A stretch of 64,000 nt of DNA from Bog-473 sp963804055 (GCA_963804055.1 CAWDOU010000005.1:124001-188000), one strand, 5' to 3'; shown: positions 9,045 through 18,417, numbered from the stretch's first letter. The notes: generated by a model not told the origin, from the letters alone. Translations and numbers: made by a program.

Positions 9045-9983
9045 TCACTCCGGCAGGAACCGGCCCAGGTCTTTCACGGCGCCGTAGAAGCCGTACACCG
9101 TCTCGTGCACGATCCGGCGGACCGGGAGCACCTCGGCCACGCGCCCGGCCACCTGGCCTCCGAACGCGAAGCCGGCGTCGAGATCCCCCTCGAAGTAGAG
9201 CTTGAGGACGCCCTCCATGCCGACGGTCCGGCCCATCACGACGGAATGCTCCTGCTCGAGGCTCTCGCTGAACGGGGTCCGCATGACCCGATAGGCCGGG
9301 CTCGAATGGGCACTGAGCACCACCGTGTCAGTGGCATCGGCATCGGTCACCAAGCGCTTGTAGTTGTCATGCACGGGGGATTCCACCGCGCTGACCATGC
9401 GCGTGCCCATCTGCACACCCTCTGCCCCCATGGCGAACGCGGCAGCCATGGACAGGCCGTCGATGATGCCGCCTGCTGCGACCACGGGGAGATCGAACGC
9501 CCCACAGATCTGGGGAAGCAGAACCATGGTCGAGACAGGTTTCGTACTCTTGAAACCGCCGCCCTCGCCTCCCTCGACAACGAGCCCGTCGACACCGGCA
9601 TCGACGGCCTTCTGTGCGGCACGCAGCGACGGGACGACGTGGAAGACGGTGATCCCGGCGTCATGGAGCTGTCGGGTGTAGCGAAACGGATCCCCTGCCG
9701 AGGTGGTGACGAATCTGACACCCTGTGCCGCCACGAAGTCGACGATGCCGGGATCGGCGACGAACATCTGGGCGATGTTCACGCCCCAGGGCTTGTCGGT
9801 CAGGTCACGCATGGACGCCATTTCCTCGCGGACCTCGTGCAGGCGCCCCGATGAGGTCTCGATCACCCCGAACCCGCCGGCATTGGAGACTGCCGACGCG
9901 AGCTGTGCGCGTGCGATGAACCCCATCGGGGCCTGGACCACCGGGTAGTCGACACCGAGCAGATCGGCGACACGGGTGCGCAG
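9045..9983 (-). CDS. Nitronate monooxygenase (2-nitropropane dioxygenase type), probable CTG start
   Basis: A flavin-dependent TIM-barrel enzyme that oxidises nitronates. Visible motifs are QAPMG at the N-terminus, the GEGGG loop, VVAAGGI and the flavin phosphate segment MGAEGVQMGTRMV. The first standard start (GTG at 9941) would remove the conserved lead RTRVADLLGVDYPV, which is encoded in frame just upstream. Between the in-frame TAG at 10020-10022 and 9941 there is no ATG, GTG or TTG; CTG at 9983 gives exactly the expected M-RTRV start (312 residues). No Shine-Dalgarno is visible. The upstream stretch is CCT/CCA-rich, so a small indel there is an alternative. Confidence 0.85.
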   Translation of the reverse strand: MRTRVADLLGVDYPVVQAPMGFIARAQLASAVSNAGGFGVIETSSGRLHEVREEMASMRDLTDKPWGVNIAQMFVADPGIVDFVAAQGVRFVTTSAGDPFRYTRQLHDAGITVFHVVPSLRAAQKAVDAGVDGLVVEGGEGGGFKSTKPVSTMVLLPQICGAFDLPVVAAGGIIDGLSMAAAFAMGAEGVQMGTRMVSAVESPVHDNYKRLVTDADATDTVVLSAHSSPAYRVMRTPFSESLEQEHSVVMGRTVGMEGVLKLYFEGDLDAGFAFGGQVAGRVAEVLPVRRIVHETVYGFYGAVKDLGRFLPE

Positions 9984-10095
9984 CGGTGGAGGTGGAGGAG
10001 GAGGTGCGATGCCCTCAACCTAATGGGAACGCTCGAGGAGGCCGCTGTTACCATCGCCTCTGCAGCGGTCCGAGCGGGAGGAGGGCGCGACGCCA

Positions 10096-10545
10096 ATGAG
10101 GCCGGTCGAGTTACGGGAACTGATGCTCATCTCAGTTTCGGTTCGGCCCGTCGTCGACCTCGGCGGTGGGCGGCGCTACGTGCCCTTCGACGGCGGGACG
10201 TTCGAAGGGCGTGACGGCATGTCGGGCACCGTGCTGGACGGAGGTGTCGACTGGCAGACCGTGCGCCCCGACGGGGTTCTCGAGATCGACGCCCATTATG
10301 CGCTGCAGACAGAAGGCCAGGAAGCGATTGAGGTCGTCTCGCAGGGTGTCCGGAAGGCATCTGCGTCCGTGACCGAACGGCTGATACAGGGAGACCCGGT
10401 CGCACCCGACGAGTACTACTTCCGGACTCTGGTCCGACTGTCGACCCCGGCACCCCGCCTGGGTTGGCTGAACGACCTCATTGCCGTCTCGACCGGCGAG
10501 CGGGAGCGCGACATCGTCCGCATTCACGTCCACGAGGTCCTGTGA
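10096..10545 (+). CDS. DUF3237 family protein
   Basis: A 149-residue protein of the DUF3237 beta-barrel type. The GGRRYVPFDGGTFEG stretch, the GGVDWQ..DG segment and the YALQTEGQEAIEV stretch match the pattern of this uncharacterised family, which often sits beside redox or aromatic-degradation genes. A strong GGGAGGAGGG lies about 10 nt before the ATG. The gene is divergent from the nitronate monooxygenase and overlaps the downstream FAD monooxygenase start by 4 bp (GTGA), which implies translational coupling and a shared pathway. No enzymatic role is known to me. Confidence 0.75.
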   Translation: MRPVELRELMLISVSVRPVVDLGGGRRYVPFDGGTFEGRDGMSGTVLDGGVDWQTVRPDGVLEIDAHYALQTEGQEAIEVVSQGVRKASASVTERLIQGDPVAPDEYYFRTLVRLSTPAPRLGWLNDLIAVSTGERERDIVRIHVHEVL

Positions 10546-11807
10546 AAGCGAGATCGGGGCCACGCGCCGTCGTCATCGGCGCGGGAATCGGGGGACTGGC
10601 AGCGGCACTCAGCCTGCACGAGGTCGGCCTCGACGTCGACGTATTCGAGTCGAGCCCGGAACTCCGCCCCCTCGGCGTCGGCATCAACCTGCTCCCCCAC
10701 GCGGTGCGCGAGCTCCATGCGCTGGGCCTCTTCGAGAGGTTGGAGGCGCACGCCATCGCGCCGGCCACCCTGATCTATTGCACCAAGCACGGGCAGGAGA
10801 TCTGGCGGGAGCCGCGGGGAGTCGCCGCCGGCTACCCCTGGCCCCAGCTTTCCTTGCATCGCGGCACCCTGCAGGAGGTGCTCCGAGACGCCGTCACCGA
10901 GCGTCTCGGCCCGGATGCGCTCCACCTCGGTCGCCGGCTCGTCGGTGTGAGCGGGAGCGCCCAGCAGCCCAGGGCCGAGTTCGATGACGGGGACGTCGAG
11001 GCCGACCTCGTCGTCGCGGCCGATGGCATCCACAGCACGGTGCGGGCGCAGCGCTATCCCGACGAGGGGCGGTTTCTCTGGAACGGCTCGTTGCTCTGGC
11101 GCGGCATCGCCGAGATCGACCCGGTCCTCGACGGACGATCCATGATCTGGGCGGGCCATCCGGCGCAGAAGTTCGTCGGCTATCCCATCGCCGACCTGGC
11201 AGGGGGCAGGCAGAGGTTCAACTTCATCGCCGAGTTGCGACGACCAGAGTCCGACCTGGCCCGCGCCGAGGATTGGAACCGCCGAGGGTCGCTGGACGAC
11301 TTCCTGCCGCAATTCAAGGAATGGGATTTTGGCTGGCTGGACGTGCCCGGCATTGTGCAAGCTGCACCGGAGACGTACCTCTTCCCCATGGTGGATCGTG
11401 AGCCGATTCCGCGATGGACGTTCGGTCGCACAACCCTCTTGGGCGACGCAGCCCACCCGATGTACCCCATCGGTTCCAACGGCGCCTCGCAGGCCATTCT
11501 CGATGCACGCGTCCTGGCCGGCTGCATCCGGCGCCACGGCGACGACCTCGAAATGGCCCTGCAACGCTACGAGGAGGCCCGGCGTCCCGCCACGGCGGCC
11601 ATCGTCCGGGCCAACCGGGGCCTCGGCCCCGAGCTTCCCATGAAGCTAGTGGAAGAGCGCGCTCCCGATGGCTTCGACGACGTTGCAGACGTGATCTCGA
11701 GCGACGAGATCGCCGAGGTGACCGAGCAGTACCGCACCACGGCAGGTTTCTCGCTCGCCGCGTTACAGCGCGGCACCTCGCTGCTCGAGGAGCCCTACCC
11801 GCTCTGA
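10542..11807 (+). CDS. FAD-dependent monooxygenase (PHBH-like)
   Basis: A 421-residue class A flavoprotein hydroxylase. The Rossmann GxGxxG motif is IGAGIGGLAAAL near the N-terminus with the ribose-binding acidic residue in DVFESS, and the second FAD motif GDAAHPMYPIGSNGA lies near residue 305. The DG motif appears as VVAADGIHSTVR. Such enzymes hydroxylate aromatic or related compounds with NAD(P)H and oxygen. GTG at 10542 overlaps the stop of the DUF3237 gene, and the longer open frame upstream is a shadow of that gene. Confidence 0.9.
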   Translation: MKARSGPRAVVIGAGIGGLAAALSLHEVGLDVDVFESSPELRPLGVGINLLPHAVRELHALGLFERLEAHAIAPATLIYCTKHGQEIWREPRGVAAGYPWPQLSLHRGTLQEVLRDAVTERLGPDALHLGRRLVGVSGSAQQPRAEFDDGDVEADLVVAADGIHSTVRAQRYPDEGRFLWNGSLLWRGIAEIDPVLDGRSMIWAGHPAQKFVGYPIADLAGGRQRFNFIAELRRPESDLARAEDWNRRGSLDDFLPQFKEWDFGWLDVPGIVQAAPETYLFPMVDREPIPRWTFGRTTLLGDAAHPMYPIGSNGASQAILDARVLAGCIRRHGDDLEMALQRYEEARRPATAAIVRANRGLGPELPMKLVEERAPDGFDDVADVISSDEIAEVTEQYRTTAGFSLAALQRGTSLLEEPYPL

Positions 11808-11894
11808 GTGGGGACGGCGTGTTGCCGCGGCGCCGCGTTGCAGCGCAGGCTCGCGCCGCGGACCACATGGCGCAGCACGACGTCCTGGGACAAG

Positions 11895-12740
11895 ATGCAC
11901 GCGATGGGGCCGATGGAACCGGGGGCGCGGAGGGGAGGCGTCACGGCGCCCCCGGGGGATCAGGGACGCTTCTCCGGTCGGGTCGCCATCGTCACCGGCT
12001 CGACCGCCGACCCCAGCATCGGCCGTTCGTGCGCTCTCCGGCTGGCCCGCGAGGGAGCGTCGGTCGTGATCAACGGCCGCGACCCGGGCCGGGTGGCCGA
12101 GACCGAGCGGGCCTTTCGGGTAGAGGGTCTGGCCGTCGTCGGTGTGGCCGGGTCCATGGACTCCGACGAGGCCGTCACGCTGCTGACCGAGCGGGCCAGG
12201 GAGACGTTCGGCCACATCGATCTGATCGTCAGCACCGTCGGCGGTGCGCCCCACCCGCACCCCTTCGACACCATCACCGAGGACCAGCTCCTCGAGACGT
12301 TCCGCCTGAACACGTGGCCGACGCTCGCACTCATCCGGGCCGGGCTGGCGCGCGGGCTGGGTGACAATCAGGGCTCGGTCGTCGCCATCTCGAGTGGCTC
12401 ACCGCGCAAGACCACCTCCGCCATGGTGTCCTACGCCGCGGCAAAGGCCGCCCTGAACGCCATGACGCGCACGATCGCATCCGATCTGGCCGGGCAGCGG
12501 GTACGGCTCAACGCCGTGAGCCCGGGCCTGGTCCGGACCACGGCCACGCGTCCGATCTGGAAGGCCGACGGCGGGGCGGCCGCCGGGTCGGCCCTGCCGC
12601 TCGGGCGGCTGACCGAGGCGGAGGACGTCGCGGCGGCGGTCTGCTTCCTGTTGTCGGATGACGCGCGGCAGATCACCGGGATCACCCTCGACGTCGACGG
12701 AGGCAACCACCTGTCGAGCGGGTGGACGCCGATCCGCTAG
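11895..12740 (+). CDS. Short-chain dehydrogenase/reductase
   Basis: An SDR oxidoreductase of about 281 residues. The cofactor loop is TGSTADPSIGRS, longer than the usual TGxxxGIG, as seen in some enoyl-reductase-like and actinobacterial SDRs. Catalytic residues are the serine in AISSGSP and the Tyr/Lys pair in SYAAAKAALN. The closing segment GITLDVDGGNHLSSG is typical. The start is uncertain: ATGs at 11895, 11904 and 11913 are all possible, and the longer open frame from 11808 adds a Cys/Arg-rich lead that looks non-coding. It ends in a 4-bp overlap with the convergent LLM oxidoreductase gene. Confidence 0.82.
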   Translation: MHAMGPMEPGARRGGVTAPPGDQGRFSGRVAIVTGSTADPSIGRSCALRLAREGASVVINGRDPGRVAETERAFRVEGLAVVGVAGSMDSDEAVTLLTERARETFGHIDLIVSTVGGAPHPHPFDTITEDQLLETFRLNTWPTLALIRAGLARGLGDNQGSVVAISSGSPRKTTSAMVSYAAAKAALNAMTRTIASDLAGQRVRLNAVSPGLVRTTATRPIWKADGGAAAGSALPLGRLTEAEDVAAAVCFLLSDDARQITGITLDVDGGNHLSSGWTPIR

Positions 12741-13753
12741 CGGCGAGGGAAGCCGGAGCTCAGGGCTTCCTTCAAGGGCCTGACGACCGTCGACCCGATC
12801 CGCTCGATCTGTTCCCGCACCTGCTCCGGGGCCATGCCGGGGAGCTGGACTCGAAGGTTGAGCGCATCGGCGCCGGCCTCGGCCACGCCGGCCGCCAGCG
12901 CGGCTACCAGCTCGCTGGGATCATCGGCGGCAACGGTCTGGTCGGCGCCGAATGTCCCGGCGCCCGTCGCGTAGCTCTCGTAGACCGCCCGCTGGTCCCG
13001 GACCAGCTCCGCGTGCACCCGCCCCAGCCAGACCCGTCGGATCAGCACCTTGGCTCCGGTACCCCCGGCCTCGTCGAAGGCCGTTGTCAGACGGGTCAGT
13101 CGCTCCGGGGCGGACATGCCCTCCATGAGAATGCCCGCGCCGCACCGGGCCGCCCGTCTGGCCGCGGGCATCGAGACCGCCGCGCTCAGCACGGGCACCG
13201 GGTGCTGCCGGCAGGCTAGGAGCGCCGGATCTCCCTCGAGCGCGCCGAGGTCCTCGCCCCGCAGCATCCCCACGAGCCGAGGGAGTTCCGCCTTGAAGCG
13301 GTCGACGGCATCGGCCTGGTCGACCCCGGCCACCTCGAAATCCAGAGGCAGGGCGCCCGCGGCCACTCCCAGTCCGACGCGGCCGGGGTGCCGCGCCCGC
13401 AGCCAGGCCACCTCCTCGGCGACGAGGGCCGTCGAACGCAGCGGCAACAGCAGCGGCGCCGCGGCGACCCAGCCGTCGGCATGATCCTCGAGGACGAAGG
13501 TGGCCATCTGAAGCGGCTGCGCCATGTAGCCGGCGAAGCCACCGTGGTGCTCGCTGGTCATGACGCCGTCGAAGCCGCTCCCGAGAGCGAGGGCCGCCTG
13601 GGTGCGGAGCTCGTCGACAATGGCGCCCGCCGGGAGCTCGTTGTGCGGGTAGAGCCGGATGGACACCGAACCGGCGGCGAAGGGTCGGGCCGGCCGAATG
13701 TCTCGGGACGCGGGGGCGGACGCGCCACGCATGTCGCGTTCACCGGTCGGCAC
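12737..13753 (-). CDS. LLM class flavin-dependent (luciferase-like) oxidoreductase
   Basis: A 338-residue luciferase-like monooxygenase or F420-dependent reductase with TIM-barrel features: GFDGVMTSEHHGGFAGY at strand 2, an LRSTALVAEEVAWLRARHPGRVGLGV segment that forms the flavin-binding core, and a later ARCGAGILMEGMS stretch. The cofactor, FMN or F420, cannot be fixed by eye. The neighbours are other redox enzymes, which fits a catabolic or modification cluster. The first ATG was kept, though a Met seven residues later is also possible. Confidence 0.82.
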   Translation of the reverse strand: MPTGERDMRGASAPASRDIRPARPFAAGSVSIRLYPHNELPAGAIVDELRTQAALALGSGFDGVMTSEHHGGFAGYMAQPLQMATFVLEDHADGWVAAAPLLLPLRSTALVAEEVAWLRARHPGRVGLGVAAGALPLDFEVAGVDQADAVDRFKAELPRLVGMLRGEDLGALEGDPALLACRQHPVPVLSAAVSMPAARRAARCGAGILMEGMSAPERLTRLTTAFDEAGGTGAKVLIRRVWLGRVHAELVRDQRAVYESYATGAGTFGADQTVAADDPSELVAALAAGVAEAGADALNLRVQLPGMAPEQVREQIERIGSTVVRPLKEALSSGFPRR

Positions 13754-13829
13754 GGCAGGATCCTACGCGGGCCCGCTCGCGGCCCCGCTCCTCGCGCGCC
13801 CGTCGGCTCGGCCGGACGCCGTGCCGTGA

Positions 13830-15065
13830 TCAGGCTTGAGCGGTGAGGCCAACCAGGTCCTCGAGCTCGAGAACCGCATCCATCGGGTCGTGCTCTGTCG
13901 CCAACACCGAGGCCAGCCGCTCAGCGTTTGCCCGGTAGTCGCCGTCGTGGAGCACCTCGGTGATTGCTCCACGGATCTCATCGGACGACGCAGTGGTCGA
14001 CAGTCGGACACCGGCGCCGTGCTCGACCACCCGTTCTGCCGTGATGTCCTGATCACGACCCATCGGGATGCAGACCAGGGGCACACCGGCCGCGAGGGAT
14101 TTCATCGCCGTGCCGTGCCCGCAATGGGAGACCGCGACGGATGCGTCCTTCAGGATGACGCTGTGGGGAAGGGTCTGCACGACGACGACGTTGTCCGCTG
14201 CGGCGAAATCGCCCGGATTGAGCGTGGGGCCGACCGACACCGCGCCCCGTACCTCCATGCCGGCGAGGGCATCGATCACCCGCTGCAGCAGCGCCCCCTG
14301 GTCCTGGAAGGTCGAGCTGAAGCCCACCAGGACGAGGGGATCTCCCTCGCCGTCGGGCCACGGCGAGGACCACGGTGCGGTCCAGATGGGATCACGGAGA
14401 ACGGGACCGACGTAGCGGACGTTGTCCGGGACGAAGGCCGACGCCGGGTCGACGGTCTCGCTACTGAGGACGAGGATCTTGTCGGCACCGAGCACCTGGT
14501 CGTAGAACGAGGTGAGCGGCGGCAGCCCGCACCCCTCCCGGGCCGAGTTGAGATCGGGCAGGCCCCCGTCGACCACGCGGTTGATGTAGCGCAGCACCGC
14601 CTTGTCCCCGGTGCCCGGGGTGGGGAGCACCCAGAAATTCGGGTTGATGGCGGCGACGGGGATCCCCGCCGCCTGCGCAGCCATGACGGCGCCGAGCAAG
14701 GCGGCGTCGGCCAGGACCGCATCCGGTCGCACAGTCTCCATCGCCGCCGCGGTGTCTGCCGCGAAGGCGGCAGCCGGGCCGCCCATGACGCGGTCACGAA
14801 GGCGCCGGACCGTGTCGGTGGTGTCTTCCGCCTCCCAGTCCCTGACATAGTCGTCGGAGATGTCGGACGTCATGCGATGGGGCGCCCGAGACCACGGCGA
14901 GAAGCGGCAACCCGCCGCTGCCGCGGTGGCAGCGAGCGTGGGATCGCCCAGGACGTCGACCACGTGGCCACGCTCGACGAGCCTTCGGGCGACGTCGAGC
15001 TCGGGCCCGGCGTTCCCACCGCCGTCCCACACGGCCATCAGAAATCGACGAGAACGAGAGGGCAT
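13830..15065 (-). CDS. GT-B glycosyltransferase (MGT/UGT family)
   Basis: A 411-residue glycosyltransferase of the macrolide/UDP-glucuronosyl type. The N-terminal domain starts with FLMAVWDGGGNAGPELDVARRL, and the C-terminal donor-binding domain has the signature HCGHGTAMKSLAAGVPLVCIP followed by GRDQDITAERVVEHGAG, matching the UDP- or TDP-sugar-binding motif. The acceptor is unknown. The start at 15065 lies 5 nt after the stop of the upstream gene in the same direction, so the two are probably co-transcribed; the longer frame to 15188 is an artefact of overlap. Confidence 0.87.
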   Translation of the reverse strand: MPSRSRRFLMAVWDGGGNAGPELDVARRLVERGHVVDVLGDPTLAATAAAAGCRFSPWSRAPHRMTSDISDDYVRDWEAEDTTDTVRRLRDRVMGGPAAAFAADTAAAMETVRPDAVLADAALLGAVMAAQAAGIPVAAINPNFWVLPTPGTGDKAVLRYINRVVDGGLPDLNSAREGCGLPPLTSFYDQVLGADKILVLSSETVDPASAFVPDNVRYVGPVLRDPIWTAPWSSPWPDGEGDPLVLVGFSSTFQDQGALLQRVIDALAGMEVRGAVSVGPTLNPGDFAAADNVVVVQTLPHSVILKDASVAVSHCGHGTAMKSLAAGVPLVCIPMGRDQDITAERVVEHGAGVRLSTTASSDEIRGAITEVLHDGDYRANAERLASVLATEHDPMDAVLELEDLVGLTAQA

Positions 15066-15070
15066 CGGGC

Positions 15071-16147
15071 TCAGCGGATGGTCCCCGCCCCGGGGATGAG
15101 CGGCAGATCCAGGGCGGTGGCCCACCCTGGTTGCAGGTCGTTGACGGCGGGCACCGCATTGAGGGCACGCAACCCGGTGGCCAGGCACCCGGCGGCCGCC
15201 GCGTCACGGCCCGAACCGTCGGTGAAGCGGAAGGCGGTCTCCTGGGTGATCGACGGGGTGCCCTCGATCTCGACCCGGTAGACGTCGTCCTGGGTACCCC
15301 GCGGCCAGTCCGGCGCGGCATCCGTGCCAACCCGGTTGACATGCTCCAGGCAGATGCGGGGCTCGCCCCTGACCATCCCGTTGATGGTGAAGTGGATGGC
15401 GGCCACCTCGCCCGGGTTGATGACGCCCTTGGCCGTCGTGATCGGCGCGTCGGTCACCCACTTGTCCCAGGTGGAGGTGATCTCGTCGAGCTCGACGCCG
15501 ACGGCGTGCGCCATCATCGGCACGGTGGCACCCCACGACATCACCAGGATGTCCGTGTGCTCGAGCAGGGGCGTGAACTCGGGCGGGCGCCCGATGCCCA
15601 TCTCGTCCTCGTAGGCCCCGGTGTAGTTGATGTAGTCCACGAGCTCGAGGGCCTTGACCGTGCGCACCTCCGCGCAGAGGCCCATGAGGGTCATGGGGAA
15701 GAGGTCGTTGGCGAAGCCGGGGTCGATGCCGGTGGTGAAGCAGGTGGCACCGCCTTCGGCGCAGGCCTCGGTGATCGGGTCGATCCACGATGGCGGGTTG
15801 AGCTTCATGTAGGGCCACACCCACGGGGTCATGGCCGTCGAGGACACGTCGATGCCCGCCCGCAGGAAGGCGCCCATGTCCCGGATGTTGGCGTCGGCCT
15901 GGCCGGCCGTGGGCCCGTAGTGCACCAGGGCGTCGGGGCGGAGGGCGATCAGCGCGGAGAGGTCGTCCGTGGCGGTGATCCCGATCGGCCCGATTCCGCA
16001 GATGTCACCCGCATCGCGGCCGACCTTGTCCTTGTCGTTGACACCGACCCCGACCAGCTCGAAGTTGGGATGGCGCAGCACCTCGGGGATGATCATCTTC
16101 CCGACGAAACCCGTGCCCCAGACCACGACCCTCTTCTTGTCTGCCAT
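15071..16147 (-). CDS. NAD(P)-binding dehydrogenase, diaminopentanoate/dihydrodipicolinate-reductase-like
   Basis: A 358-residue Rossmann protein beginning VVVWGTGFVGKMIIPEVLRHP, similar to 2,4-diaminopentanoate dehydrogenase and dihydrodipicolinate reductase N-terminal domains. The segments LVHYGPTAGQADANIRDM and GIDPGFANDLFP are family-like and continue into a C-terminal domain that differs from classical DapB. Actinobacteria carry many such paralogues in lipid and xenobiotic clusters; the true substrate is unknown. The ATG at 16147 was chosen since the 27 upstream codons are Arg/Pro-rich and lack homology features. Confidence 0.75.
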   Translation of the reverse strand: MADKKRVVVWGTGFVGKMIIPEVLRHPNFELVGVGVNDKDKVGRDAGDICGIGPIGITATDDLSALIALRPDALVHYGPTAGQADANIRDMGAFLRAGIDVSSTAMTPWVWPYMKLNPPSWIDPITEACAEGGATCFTTGIDPGFANDLFPMTLMGLCAEVRTVKALELVDYINYTGAYEDEMGIGRPPEFTPLLEHTDILVMSWGATVPMMAHAVGVELDEITSTWDKWVTDAPITTAKGVINPGEVAAIHFTINGMVRGEPRICLEHVNRVGTDAAPDWPRGTQDDVYRVEIEGTPSITQETAFRFTDGSGRDAAAAGCLATGLRALNAVPAVNDLQPGWATALDLPLIPGAGTIR

Positions 16148-16226
16148 GAGGGCATCTTCGCACCTCGGCCGGAATTGCTGCCGGACCGGGGTGCGCGCGG
16201 GCCGGCGCTTCTGCAATGGTGACCCC

Positions 16227-18323
16227 ATGCGCCGCGTGGTGGTGTCGTCGGGGGGCGCCGGCTACGGCTTCCTCGTCGACGACGCCGGTCAGCTGCGCCA
16301 GGCCGGGTTCGGGCCCGACATCGAGGCCCACATGGAGCGGCTGCGGCCTGCGGTGCCGACGAACCTGTACCCCTTGGCCTACCCGGCCTACGACGAAGAT
16401 CCCGTCCGCGCACCTGCGTTGCGGGTCACCCACAGCGACGGCACCACGACGACCCGGCTCCGGGTGGCGGAGGTCCAGGTCGCCGGTCCGGCCACCGAGA
16501 TCCTCCTGGCCGACCCCGACCTCGCGCTCGAGGTCCGGCTCTGCTTCCGGGCCGAGGACCACGGCGTGCTGCGCCAGTGGGTCAGCATCACCAATGGGCA
16601 ACCAGGTCCGATCACGCTCTTCGAGGTCGCCGCAGCCTCGCCGTTGCTCGCCACCAGCGCGCCGTACCTGACCCACTTCGGCGGCGGCGACTGGTCGGCC
16701 GAGTGGACGACGACGACGGAGCCGTTGTCGCCCGGGACCAAGCTGGTCGAGTCCCGCGGGGGCGTCCAGCCCCACCTGCGGTCCTGCCCCTTCTTCCTGC
16801 TGGCCCCCGACGGCCCGGCACAGGAGGCGAGCGGGACCGTCGTGGCCGGGGCGCTGGCCTGGGGCGGCAACACGCGCTTCGCCTTCGAGCGCACCACCGT
16901 CCCGAGCGTGCGGGTGTGGTGCGGGCACAACCCGATGGCGGCCGAGTACGTGCTGAGTCCCGGGGCGACGTTCACCACCCCCGAACAGGTCTGGGCCTGG
17001 TCGAGCGACGGTGTCGGGCCGCTCAGCCGGCGGCTGCACCGGTGGGTGCGCGCCCATGCTGTGCGCGACGGTGACCAGCTGCGCCCGATCGTGGTGAACA
17101 ACTGGGAGGCCACCTTCTTCTCCTTCGACACAGGGCGGCTCCTCGGCCTGATCGACCGGACGGCCGATCTCGGCGCGGAGCTCTTCCTGCTCGACGACGG
17201 GTGGTTCGGCACGTCGCATCCCCGCGACAACGATGACGCGGGCCTCGGCGACTGGCACGTGAACGAGGCGAAGCTGCCCGGTGGGCTCCATCCGCTGCTG
17301 GCGCGGGCGGCGGCGCGCGGGATCCGTTTCGGGCTGTGGGTCGAACCCGAGATGGTGAACCCCGACTCGGCGCTCTACGCGGCGCATCCCGACTGGGTCG
17401 TCGGCCAGCCGGCCCGGCCCCGGCGGGAATGGCGCCAGCAGCTCGTCCTCGACGTCCTGCAACCGGCCGTCGCCGCCTTCGTGCTCGGCGTGGTGGACCG
17501 CACCCTGGCCGAGAACCCTGGCATCAGCTACGTGAAGTGGGACGCCAACCGCCCCCTCACCGACCCGGGATCGCCCGCCCTGGGGCGCGACCGGCAGGCC
17601 AACTACTGGGTCGACCACGTGCGGGCCACCTGGGAGCTCATGGCGGCCGTGGCCGAGCGCCACCCCGAGCAGACGCTGATGCTCTGCGCCTCGGGCGGTG
17701 GCCGGGTCGACCTCGGATCGCTCCGCTGGTTCCACGAGGTCTGGCTGTCGGATAACACCGATCCCGTCGACCGGGTGCGGATGCAGTGGGCCGCCTCACA
17801 CTTCCTCCCCGCCAACGCCGTCGCCGCCCATGTCACCCGGCTGGGGGACCGGCCCATCGAGTTCGGCTGCGCGGTCGCCATGAGCGCCCGGTTCGGGTTC
17901 GACGTCGACTTCGAGACACTCACCGGCGACGAGCTCGGCGTGTGCCGCCGAGCCGTCGCCCTCTACCGCGAGGTGCGTCCGCTCGTGCAACAGGGCGATC
18001 TGTGGCGCCTGCTCGCCCCCGGAGCGCGCGCCGCCATCTCCTACGTGTCGCCCGACGGCGACGCCGCTGTGGTCTTCGGCTTCCAGCTGGCCGACGATCC
18101 GGCCGGCGAGGACGCCGGAGCGGCACGTCCGGGGGATGCGTTGTTGCCTCTGGGGGGGCTCCACGCGGCGCAGACCTACGAGGTCAGGGTGGTCGACCTC
18201 GCCGATCCGGGTCCGGAGGGCGCCGCCGTGCGGTGGAGCGGCGCCGAGCTGATGGATCCGGGCCTGGCGTGGCCGCTCACGGCGGCGTGCACCGCACGCA
18301 TCTGGGTGCTGCGGTCGGCCTGA
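16227..18323 (+). CDS. GH36 alpha-galactosidase
   Basis: A 698-residue glycoside hydrolase of family 36, which releases terminal alpha-galactose from oligosaccharides. An N-terminal beta-supersandwich domain (about 1-270) precedes the TIM barrel. The nucleophile sits in YVKWDANR and the acid/base in LSDNTDP; other family motifs are LLDDGWFG, GLWVEPEMV and LCASGGGRVD. Length is close to family norm. There is no signal peptide, so the enzyme should be cytoplasmic. It is divergent from the DapDH-like gene and ends in front of a hairpin shared with the convergent repeat-protein gene. Confidence 0.93.
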   Translation: MRRVVVSSGGAGYGFLVDDAGQLRQAGFGPDIEAHMERLRPAVPTNLYPLAYPAYDEDPVRAPALRVTHSDGTTTTRLRVAEVQVAGPATEILLADPDLALEVRLCFRAEDHGVLRQWVSITNGQPGPITLFEVAAASPLLATSAPYLTHFGGGDWSAEWTTTTEPLSPGTKLVESRGGVQPHLRSCPFFLLAPDGPAQEASGTVVAGALAWGGNTRFAFERTTVPSVRVWCGHNPMAAEYVLSPGATFTTPEQVWAWSSDGVGPLSRRLHRWVRAHAVRDGDQLRPIVVNNWEATFFSFDTGRLLGLIDRTADLGAELFLLDDGWFGTSHPRDNDDAGLGDWHVNEAKLPGGLHPLLARAAARGIRFGLWVEPEMVNPDSALYAAHPDWVVGQPARPRREWRQQLVLDVLQPAVAAFVLGVVDRTLAENPGISYVKWDANRPLTDPGSPALGRDRQANYWVDHVRATWELMAAVAERHPEQTLMLCASGGGRVDLGSLRWFHEVWLSDNTDPVDRVRMQWAASHFLPANAVAAHVTRLGDRPIEFGCAVAMSARFGFDVDFETLTGDELGVCRRAVALYREVRPLVQQGDLWRLLAPGARAAISYVSPDGDAAVVFGFQLADDPAGEDAGAARPGDALLPLGGLHAAQTYEVRVVDLADPGPEGAAVRWSGAELMDPGLAWPLTAACTARIWVLRSA

Positions 18324-18370
18324 CGGTCGTCCGGGGGCGGGGTCCTTCTCCTGGCAGTCCCGACGCGCAA

Positions 18371-18396
18371 GTGGGCGAGGCCGAAGCCCCGCCCAC
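18371..18396. terminator. Hairpin between convergent genes
   Basis: An 11-bp inverted repeat (GTGGGCGAGGC against GCCCCGCCCAC, one A-C mismatch) closes on a CGAA tetraloop, located between the stops of the alpha-galactosidase and the convergent repeat protein. There is no T-tract, as is common for hairpins in high-GC actinobacteria. It could serve both strands. Confidence 0.55.
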
Positions 18397-18417
18397 CGCG
18401 ACAACCCATCCGAGACG

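Noticed and set aside
16005..17735. A 576-residue antisense frame within the alpha-galactosidase gene
   Set aside because: The sense strand has all GH36 catalytic motifs; the antisense product is Arg/Pro/Gly-rich noise.
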